Source: JBEKZQ01 sp049509675
Lineage (GTDB): Bacteria; Planctomycetota; Planctomycetia; Pirellulales; Thermoguttaceae
Length of the DNA: 23,207 bases
Assembly: GCA_049509675.1 (NCBI GenBank)
Contig: JBEKZQ010000060.1
Coordinates: forward strand, 1 to 23,207
Direction of reading: 5' to 3'
Part shown: piece by piece, positions 7,720 to 12,723 of the stretch
Layout: each line of letters starts with the position of its first letter
How positions within the stretch are numbered: the stretch's first letter is position 1
The notes under the pieces: generated by a model
Database searches by the model: none
What the model was told of the DNA's origin: nothing
What the model saw: the letters and a program-made list of their open reading frames with translations, nothing else
Made by a program: the position numbers and the translations under genes

Positions 7720-8148
7720 CTATTGCCTTGGTGGAGAGTGCCGGGACTCGAAATCCCGCATGTCTTCAACCAGCCACTCGCCCATTCTGGCCGGTAGTTT
7801 TTGCTTCACGCCTGCCCAGTACAAAGCCAGAACTCCAAAGCCTAAGAAGGCGATGGTAAGAACGATTGAGCCGCCTTCCGTATTGACGGCCGGCCAATTG
7901 ACATACTCGGCATGTTCGATAACCTTTGACCATTCGACACTAAATGGCAAGGTGACGGCCAGAGCCAAAAACGACAGCGATGCACCGATCGCCGCCCATC
8001 CAGACGCCTCCAACCTGGCGGTCGGATCCTGGGTTGACGCTATCCTCTCCTGGATCCTTTTCCAATCTGCGATTGGCACAGGAAGTACCTTTTGATCTGC
8101 TGGGGTTAGTAGAGTCAAGTTCTGGTGAATGACGGGAAAGCTATCCAT
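7720..8148 (-). CDS. Small membrane protein of unknown function (142 aa)
   Basis: Two hydrophobic segments are visible, at about residues 49-68 (GWAAIGASLSFLALAVTLPF) and 95-114 (GSIVLTIAFLGFGVLALYW). They are preceded by a soluble N-terminal region with DWKRIQERIAS. The start lies 8 bases inside the end of the zinc-ribbon gene, so the two are translated together. The last residues (RDFESRHSPPR) are encoded by a sequence resembling a tRNA 3' end, as happens when an ORF reads into an integration site, so the native C-terminus may have been replaced. No family recognised. The similar spacing and order of small membrane and zinc-ribbon genes suggests a joint function, but none can be named. Confidence 0.7.
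   Translation of the reverse strand: MDSFPVIHQNLTLLTPADQKVLPVPIADWKRIQERIASTQDPTARLEASGWAAIGASLSFLALAVTLPFSVEWSKVIEHAEYVNWPAVNTEGGSIVLTIAFLGFGVLALYWAGVKQKLPARMGEWLVEDMRDFESRHSPPRQ
7729..7760 (-). other. tRNA 3'-end-like sequence (T-arm plus CCA), possible attachment-site remnant
   Basis: On the minus strand a short hairpin with arms GGGA and TCCC around TTTCGAG is followed by CCGGCACTCTCCACCA-like sequence ending in CCA. This resembles a tRNA T-arm and acceptor end, although the loop is shifted by one base from the canonical GTTCRANNC. No complete cloverleaf can be drawn upstream. It forms the 3' end of the 142-codon gene. Low certainty. Confidence 0.35.
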
Positions 8149-8431
8149 TTTCAGCCTCCTTGGGTTTCGGAAGCTGAACGCCGGATTTCAACGCATTAAC
8201 TAGAATCGTATTGCCGCAGTTGTTGCACATCACCCCGATGCAGGGGTAATTTCCGCTCAGTTCCGTGCTGCCGTCCGACCTTCCCATTAAAAGGTGTGCC
8301 GGATACTGCAAGATCCCCCACTGGCTTGCTCCACACTGAGGGCATGGTCGCGCGTGACCCCATTTTTCGTCTAGCCATGCGACAATCTTTTGAAATTGCT
8401 CATCCGTCCATTCACTGCCATCGGTCGGCAT
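8141..8431 (-). CDS. Zinc-ribbon protein of unknown function (96 aa)
   Basis: Two cysteine pairs are spaced as in a treble-clef or zinc ribbon: CPQC (30-33) and CNNC (69-72), with an additional Cys64. The N-terminal helix is WTDEQFQKIVAWLDEKWG. Between the pairs is a beta-rich segment. This layout is found in many small conserved bacterial proteins encoded in accessory regions, without a known function. I chose ATG 8431 because AAGGGGG lies about 6 bases upstream; a longer frame starting at 8518 would read through the terminator hairpin flank. It precedes and overlaps the membrane-protein gene by 8 bases. Confidence 0.75.
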   Translation of the reverse strand: MPTDGSEWTDEQFQKIVAWLDEKWGHARPCPQCGASQWGILQYPAHLLMGRSDGSTELSGNYPCIGVMCNNCGNTILVNALKSGVQLPKPKEAENG

Positions 8432-8520
8432 ACGTTGCCCCCTTGCAAACAACAAGAACCGAGGGCGTACAATGGGCGTAGATCCAGCGCCAGTGTCGCC
8501 CCAGCGGCACCAAAACAAGA

Positions 8521-8552
8521 AGCCGGCGGTTGGCCCCGCCGGCTTTCATTTT
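8521..8552. terminator. Bidirectional intrinsic terminator
   Basis: A perfect 9-base stem, AGCCGGCGG (8521-8529) with CCGCCGGCT (8536-8544), closes a 6-base loop and is followed by TTTCATTTT on the plus strand. On the minus strand the tail is TTCTTGTTTTGG. It separates the toxin cluster from the zinc-ribbon/membrane pair; on the minus strand it would end transcripts coming from the mazF-like gene. Confidence 0.75.
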
Positions 8553-8572
8553 ACCCCGCGTGCGTCTTTTTG

Positions 8573-8740
8573 CTAGGCGGCATTGCCCATAACCGCGTCG
8601 AAAAGCTGCTCAAAGCTCATCAGGCTTTCGGTTACGCCCGCGTTCATCGCGGCGGTGAAAGGCTGCTGCGCCACCAAGACGCGGGCCGCTCTCCCGTTAC
8701 AAACACGGGAAAAATCAAGGGGAAAAGTGTAGACCTCGTT
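8573..8740 (-). pseudogene. Open segment without a good start codon, possible gene remnant
   Basis: Fifty-five codons are open on the minus strand between a TGA at 8741-8743 and a TAG at 8573-8575. The frame reads EVYTFPLDFSRVCNGRAARV, then a helical tail ending FEQLFDAVMGNAA. Codon use looks coding-like, but there is no ATG or GTG near the beginning; the first candidates are an internal TTG and an ATG at residue 32. An ATG upstream in another frame (MKRGLHFSP) stops after nine codons, which would fit a frameshifted gene. It directly follows the mazF-like gene and lies before the terminator. I do not recognise the family. Confidence 0.35.
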
Positions 8741-8776
8741 TCATAGCAGAAAGAGACACGGCCCAGCCAAACACGT

Positions 8777-9121
8777 TCACCCTTTCGACACGATTCTCAT
8801 TATTTCGAATACTACGGTCGCCGGAAGATGTCCGCGCGGGGAAACATCATTTCGATTGACTACCCGCAACCAGTTGCACTTAGCCACGCAAGGCTCCGTT
8901 AGTCCGCTTTTCGCGCGCCCATCTGGAGACCACGGCAGTAGAACATAATCGCCTGGAAGCGGCTCCTGAAAACGTGTAGAAATTGCCGCGACAACGAATT
9001 CATTCGCTGTGGCAAGCTCTGTTGTATTAGTGAGAATTACGGCGGGGCGGGACTTCTTGTTCAGGCCATTTGGATCGGTAATCGTCACATTGACGACTTG
9101 TCCCTGCTGATACTGACACAC
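8777..9121 (-). CDS. PemK/MazF-family toxin-like protein
   Basis: A 114-residue protein with the layout of the PemK/MazF SH3-like endoribonuclease fold: GQVVNVTITDP (beta-1), SRPAVILTNT (the conserved RPAVIL strand), EFVVAAISTRF, DYVLLPW, and KSGLTEPCVAKCNWLRVV, where the Leu-Thr-x-Pro/Cys region corresponds to the family's second active-site strand. Such toxins cleave mRNA and arrest growth. The start is GTG at 9121 with GGAG 8 bases upstream. It is the last of three minus-strand genes; the gene immediately upstream (37-base gap) is the natural antitoxin candidate. The Arg after KKS fits the usual catalytic Arg position. Confidence 0.75.
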   Translation of the reverse strand: MCQYQQGQVVNVTITDPNGLNKKSRPAVILTNTTELATANEFVVAAISTRFQEPLPGDYVLLPWSPDGRAKSGLTEPCVAKCNWLRVVNRNDVSPRGHLPATVVFEIMRIVSKG

Positions 9122-9157
9122 GCTAGACGCTCCAGGAGACCGTTGCCTGAACGTCCG

Positions 9158-9508
9158 TCACTCATCATACCATTCCTGCGGAGCGGGATGGCGAGTCGCA
9201 ATTTTCAGGAGTTCTGTGTTACAAGGCGTGATTCTACCGAGTTCAACCCTAGCCGCCATCTCTTTTTCGTATGCCTCCCTGATCGAGATACCTCGCCGTG
9301 CGGCTTCGTCTTCCAAATCGGCAATAAGGCTGAAATCAAGCAACGGGATGAAGTTCTGGTGGACCATAATCCCCCTCCCAAATGCCCCTCCAACTTGGGT
9401 AAATTGCGAGATTTTAGTAGTACTGGAATATGCGGAAGGGCGATGCTCTGTTGCCGTTACGTAGATTTCAGGCACCGAGATGGGTATCGGGAGCACTAGG
9501 GGGGGCAT
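9158..9508 (-). CDS. Candidate antitoxin or accessory protein upstream of the mazF-like toxin (116 aa)
   Basis: ATG 9508 was chosen over ATG 9562 because GAGAGG lies 5 bases upstream. The protein has a Pro-rich beginning (MPPLVLPIPISVPEIYV), a Thr/Ser-rich middle, and a charged helical segment at about residues 64-90 (IADLEDEAARRGISIREAYE). It ends LLKIATRHPAPQEWYDE, a short acidic tail like those by which many antitoxins contact their toxin. No ribbon-helix-helix, AbrB or HTH DNA-binding domain is evident. It overlaps the preceding gene by 41 bases and precedes the mazF-like gene by 36. Assignment as antitoxin rests on position and the tail only. Confidence 0.55.
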   Translation of the reverse strand: MPPLVLPIPISVPEIYVTATEHRPSAYSSTTKISQFTQVGGAFGRGIMVHQNFIPLLDFSLIADLEDEAARRGISIREAYEKEMAARVELGRITPCNTELLKIATRHPAPQEWYDE

Positions 9509-9827
9509 GTGGACCTCTCTCAAGAAGCTCAAGCATTTGTTGGAGGGATTGGATAACCGCACGCAAGACCTGTGGTGTCATAACAACGCGCGTCGTAGCC
9601 TGAACTCTTACCTTTGTTGGCTGTACTGGCTTTGGAGGCTGGCCCAAAGCAGTAACTGTCATGGGCATAATGGGTGGCACCGCTTGACCGAACGTAAGAA
9701 AAACAACGTTGCCATCTGTCGAAGCGGCAAGCTGGTTAGTGAACACTACGGTCTCTGGTTCTGTCCACTCGATCAAGATTTCGGTGGGGAGAGCTTGCGG
9801 GCCAACGCTGGGCGTTTGCTCAGTCAT
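9468..9827 (-). CDS. Small conserved-looking protein, DUF3467-like (119 aa)
   Basis: The N-terminal half reads IEWTEPETVVFTNQLAASTD, then GNVVFLTFGQAVPP. The C-terminal half has TRVVMTPQVLRAVIQSLQQMLELLE, a strand followed by a helix. This general pattern (a YxN-like strand, then an R-V-V-x-x-P helix start) recalls DUF3467-type small proteins, but the match is weak. The ATG at 9827 has AGAGG 8 bases upstream. It is the first gene of the three-gene toxin cluster and overlaps the next gene by 41 bases, so the three probably share one transcript. It could be a second antitoxin component or unrelated cargo. Confidence 0.55.
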   Translation of the reverse strand: MTEQTPSVGPQALPTEILIEWTEPETVVFTNQLAASTDGNVVFLTFGQAVPPIMPMTVTALGQPPKPVQPTKVRVQATTRVVMTPQVLRAVIQSLQQMLELLERGPHAPPSAPDTHLGA

Positions 9828-10164
9828 TTAGGATACCTCTACGTCTCGGCGCAAGGCAGAAAAGCAAGAAGCGAGGTCTTTACAAGTATGCCCCTCGAAA
9901 GTCAGCGTGTGACCAATTGTAGCAGAAAAGTGCGCAGGTCAACACGTCTAATCACTATTCTATCGTCATCCGCAGACGATTTCAATACCTTTTTCAAGAG
10001 TTTTCACTTACGCGCAGCCCGATTAAATGAACTTGTTGCCGATTTCCAACAGGAGGGCTCGTCGCCAGCAACACAACCTTGAGGCAGTGCTGGTATTAGG
10101 GGAGCAGGCTTTAGAAAATCAGCCGATGTCGGCAGAAAGCCGTAGAATTATTTGGCACTAGCGC

Positions 10165-10182
10165 CAAACTGTACCACTACCG
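10165..10182 (-). repeat. Right copy of the exact 18-base inverted repeat
   Basis: CAAACTGTACCACTACCG is the exact reverse complement of 7654-7671. It marks the right side of the accessory genes. Confidence 0.7.
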
Positions 10183-10270
10183 AACTTACGGCCTCGTAAC
10201 CACCATAAGGATTGTATGTTATAGGCCGAAGGTGGGGCACTCCGCGAACACTAGGACGACCCAGCAATAG

Positions 10271-10443
10271 CCCGGATTATTCATAAACTGTAGGGTGGGT
10301 CGAGCAAACCGTTGTACTGGTGGGGCTTCGGTCGCTTGCCGCCGGTCTGATTCGTTTACCGGGCGCGGAGCGGAGTTTCGTCGGTTTGCGAGCCCCACCA
10401 TAGGCTTGCGCGACCTTGACCCACCCTACATGAATAATCCGGG
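10271..10443 (+). repeat. MITE-like palindromic element, copy A
   Basis: The core (10289-10430) begins TGTAGGGTGGGTCGAG and ends CGACCTTGACCCACCCTACA, so its ends are imperfect inverted repeats. Further out, CCCGGATTATTCAT (10271-10284) and its exact reverse complement (10430-10443) form a second pair of arms. Internal blocks GGTGGGGCTTCGGTCGCT and GGTTTGCGAGCCCCACC recur in the copy at 14845-14988 in the opposite orientation. No transposase is encoded. Confidence 0.8.
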
Positions 10444-10489
10444 ATAGGGCACATTTCCGGCTCGCGCGGGACGTCGGAATCCAGGATTG

Positions 10490-10515
10490 GTGGGGGTTCG
10501 AATCCCTCCGGATGT
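10490..10515 (+). other. tRNA T-arm and acceptor-like fragment
   Basis: GGGGG (10492-10496) and CCCTC (10504-10508) pair around the canonical 7-base T-loop TTCGAAT, followed by a 7-base acceptor-like CGGATGT. Upstream there is no convincing D-arm or anticodon arm and only a weak ACATTT partner at about 10451, so this is a 3' fragment, as left by site-specific integration or decay, not a functional tRNA. Confidence 0.5.
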
Positions 10516-10520
10516 AACTG

Positions 10521-10680
10521 TATTTCTCGCCATCGGCGGTCTTGTAATCGTTTTTCTTGCCGCGTATGCGTTTTTCTTGCGGAACGGCGACTGATGATTA
10601 TGCTTGTCGTAATCATTTATCTTGCCAAAGCGATAATAATAAGTATAATTCTCGTTCTGTAACAGTTTTTCTCGATCATG
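10521..10680. repeat. Degenerate repeat of TTTTTCTTGC/ATTACGACAAG-like units
   Basis: Related strings recur: TATTTCTCGC (10521), ATCGTTTTTCTTGCCG (10548), GCGTTTTTCTTGCGG (10569), ATCATTTATCTTGCC (10612), TAATTCTCG (10646) and GTTTTTCTCG (10665). On the minus strand they read GGCAAGAAAAACGATTAC and variants. The spacing is irregular (15-30 bases). The block ends just before the Fic remnant. It is A/T-rich beside GC-rich neighbours. Confidence 0.55.
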
Positions 10681-10682
10681 CC

Positions 10683-11328
10683 ATGATTGAAACAGTTCAG
10701 GAACAGGCAACGCTGCGACCCGCGGGATACGCGGCGCTCCTTGAACGGTACAGTCTCGACGTCATCCCGAATTGGCACCGGTCCCTTGTCACGGCCAGCG
10801 GAGTCCACCGGATCGAATCGACGGGGGGCGTGATCGAAGAGACCTATCCTTCGAAGTATTGGCCGGGAGACGAGTTGGGCGATCAACTGGAGGTTGAAGG
10901 ACCTTGCCGACTACGACGCTTCGCTGGAGGCATTCTCTCGGCCACTCATGGCCCTGGTAGAATACTCGCTCGACGAAGAGGGCCGCATGACTGTTGAGAA
11001 TGATACGGCCCAGTGGTATCGCTATATCGACATGACACCGCAGGCGGAAGCGCTCTTCCGGTTCATTGAGCGGACCATCGACGCGGAGCTCGTGGAAGAA
11101 CTGGCTTTCCTGGCAAACTATGACCGTACCAAGAAGGCCATCCAGGAAATCGTGGACATGCCGGACTTGCAAATCGACCTCTTCATTCGCGTCTGCCTGC
11201 AGAACAGCGGTCGGCTTTCCGCGCGGAAGCGCGCCAGTCACTTCGACTTCCTTTCGGATGAGGAAGTCGCCTGCATGGAACAGGCAGTCCAGTCCGCTTA
11301 CGGTGGCGATACGGCGGCCGACGGGTAA
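10683..11328 (+). pseudogene. Fic-family protein remnant: N- and C-terminal parts joined with the catalytic core deleted
   Basis: The frame from ATG 10683 reads MIETVQEQATLRPAGYAALL, DVIPNWHRSLVTASGVHRIE and YPSKYWPGDELGDQLE, which is the N-terminal region of a class of Fic-family proteins. After about residue 69 this frame turns to unrelated Arg-rich sequence. A second frame, offset by one base and open from about 10894, reads LADYDASLEAFSRPLM, WYRYIDMTPQAEALFRFIER and DLFIRVCLQNSGRLSARKR, ending at 11328; this is the C-terminal region of the same class. The Fic core with HPFxxGNGR, which transfers AMP to target proteins, is absent. A large internal deletion with a frameshift explains it. 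The C-terminal part could still be translated from TTG 10894 or ATG 10948, but without activity. Confidence 0.75.
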
Positions 11329-11356
11329 CGGACGGCGCAGCCGGAACGCTTCGCGC

Positions 11357-12484
11357 TCAATCCAGCCAGTCGCTTTCACGCAGCCGCTGGGGCGTATATT
11401 CCTCGGTCACGTAGCTGATGTCGCGACTGATCAGGGCCTCGACTTCCAGCTTGAAGCCGTTCTCCAGAAGCTTGTGGATCTCTTTCTGCCAGGGCTTCTT
11501 GTGTGCAAACCAGGGATAATTGGCGATCTGCTTGGCCCGCTTGCGGTCGGTGTCGTTAAGCGAGATCCGGACGCTCTCCGACAGGCTGCAGCGCTGGAAA
11601 TCCACGCTGCGCAGGCCGAGGAAGCGGGCGTCGGGAATGGCCATCCGCTGCGACTCGTAGGCCAGGTTGATCGAGCCCTGCTTGATGACGCTGTAGATGT
11701 AGTAGCCCCACGGATCGTTGTCCAGCAGGCAGTAGACGGGCAGCTTTAATTCGTTGTGCAGGCGGTGCAGGAGCCGGCGGACGCCGCGGGGGGGCTGCCC
11801 GCCGCCGTGGGTGAGAATGCAATCGTGTTTCCGCCAGAACTTGTCCTCGTTGAACCGTTGCCAAACGGTGTCTTTTTCCACGTGCAGGACGAACTTCGCC
11901 GTACACGTCTTGAACTCGATCACCTCCGGCTCGACGATCGAGGGGATGCCGTAGCCGCCGGAACCCATGCGGGAGCAGTCGATCTCGTCGCCGCGGTCGA
12001 CCAGCACGATCTCGCCCACCATGTCGCCGCGTTTTTGCGCGTACAGGTGCAGTTCCTCGCGCAAGGCGTTCAGCAGCACCTCGACGTCCTCGATCACCGG
12101 ATCGCACTCGCCCTGGTCGGCAAACGTTTCTTCCTTGGCGCCCTCGATCGTGTGCTTGAGCAAATAGTACAGACCGCGGATGCTCGTGGTCTTGCCCTGT
12201 TCGATGAGGTGCGAGGCGCCGCTGGCCACGAGCATGGTTTGCATGTAGCTCTTGGCCTGCGACAGGTTGAAAAGCTGCCGGCGGTTGGTGTTGCCGCCCA
12301 TCTCGATGAACCGCTTCGACTTGTTGTAGCGGACGTTGGAGAGCGAGCGGGTGGGGATTTCCAGAAACGGGTCGCGGTTGCGCTCGGCGGCCGCCACGAC
12401 GCCGTCGGCCAGCTCCACCAGCCGCTTCAGGGTCTTGGCGTCGCGGGGGGGCAGTTTCACTTTGGAATCGCTCTTGGTTGGCAT
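11357..12484 (-). CDS. top6A: DNA topoisomerase VI subunit A (Spo11-like)
   Basis: A 375-residue protein from ATG 12484; a longer frame adds 61 unrelated residues that overlap the small gene. The winged-helix domain carries the catalytic tyrosine in SIRGLYYLLKHT (Tyr107, preceded by Tyr106). The TOPRIM domain shows the metal-binding Glu203 in HVEKDTVWQR and Asp255/Asp257 in LLDNDPWGYYIYSV. Together with subunit B it makes ATP-dependent double-strand breaks, relaxing and decatenating DNA (type IIB). The length fits archaeal and plant homologues. It is third in the order B, small gene, A, with 62 bases after the small gene. Topoisomerase VI is mainly archaeal; planctomycetes are among the bacteria known to carry it. 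Confidence 0.92.
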   Translation of the reverse strand: MPTKSDSKVKLPPRDAKTLKRLVELADGVVAAAERNRDPFLEIPTRSLSNVRYNKSKRFIEMGGNTNRRQLFNLSQAKSYMQTMLVASGASHLIEQGKTTSIRGLYYLLKHTIEGAKEETFADQGECDPVIEDVEVLLNALREELHLYAQKRGDMVGEIVLVDRGDEIDCSRMGSGGYGIPSIVEPEVIEFKTCTAKFVLHVEKDTVWQRFNEDKFWRKHDCILTHGGGQPPRGVRRLLHRLHNELKLPVYCLLDNDPWGYYIYSVIKQGSINLAYESQRMAIPDARFLGLRSVDFQRCSLSESVRISLNDTDRKRAKQIANYPWFAHKKPWQKEIHKLLENGFKLEVEALISRDISYVTEEYTPQRLRESDWLD

Positions 12485-12546
12485 ATAGGTTCGTCCGCCT
12501 CGCCGTAGTTCGCTCCCGTATGGGGAATTGCCGCGATGCGTCTTTA

Positions 12547-12723
12547 TCAACCCGTCTTTGTCGCCGGCTCTGGTTCTGTCGGCGGAACCTCCGTGACCAG
12601 GTTTTCGGGGTCCTCTTCCTGCGATCGTTTGATTTGATCGCCAAGCCTCCTCAGGTCCTGGCCACACTGCTCCATCATCTCCTTGCGAATTGCGTGGATC
12701 TCTTCAACGAATTCGTCAATCAT
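12547..12723 (-). CDS. Small acidic protein coupled to topoisomerase VI (58 aa)
   Basis: ATG 12723 overlaps the end of the subunit B gene by 8 bases in another frame, and TGA closes at 12547. The product begins MIDEFVEEIHAIRKEMMEQC and continues with DLRRLGDQIKRSQEE, then LVTEVPPTEPEPATKTG. It has one or two amphipathic helices followed by a Pro/Glu-rich tail. The N-terminal pattern (E-E-I/V-x-x-I-R-K-E-x-x-x-x-x-G-x-D-L) matches a large group of very short bacterial proteins often found next to toxins or other genes and sometimes annotated as antitoxin-like. Its position between the two subunits of one enzyme suggests either a bound partner or a passenger. Function unknown. Confidence 0.7.
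   Translation of the reverse strand: MIDEFVEEIHAIRKEMMEQCGQDLRRLGDQIKRSQEEDPENLVTEVPPTEPEPATKTG

Larger units (their letters stand above)
9828..10682. other. Long non-coding stretch with repeats and a tRNA fragment
   Basis: About 850 bases without a credible gene. From 9828 to 10160 I see only AT-richer sequence that must hold the promoter of the minus-strand toxin cluster. After that come the right 18-base inverted repeat, a palindromic 170-base element, a tRNA-like T-arm and a degenerate A/T-rich repeat, each listed separately. Open frames crossing it carry the GFEPP/GIRTPT strings that arise from translating a tRNA T-arm and are not genes. Confidence 0.7.

Noticed and set aside
9480..10082. 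Plus-strand open frame of 200 codons
   Set aside because: It runs antisense to two small genes with good ribosome binding sites and has no recognisable features.
10444..10520. Complete tRNA gene
   Set aside because: Only a T-arm and a weak acceptor can be drawn; no D-arm or anticodon stem fits upstream.
10356..10710. Minus-strand frames containing HPEGFEPP and GGIRTPT strings
   Set aside because: These strings are translations of the tRNA T-loop GGTTCGAATCC and mark a spurious ORF over a tRNA fragment.
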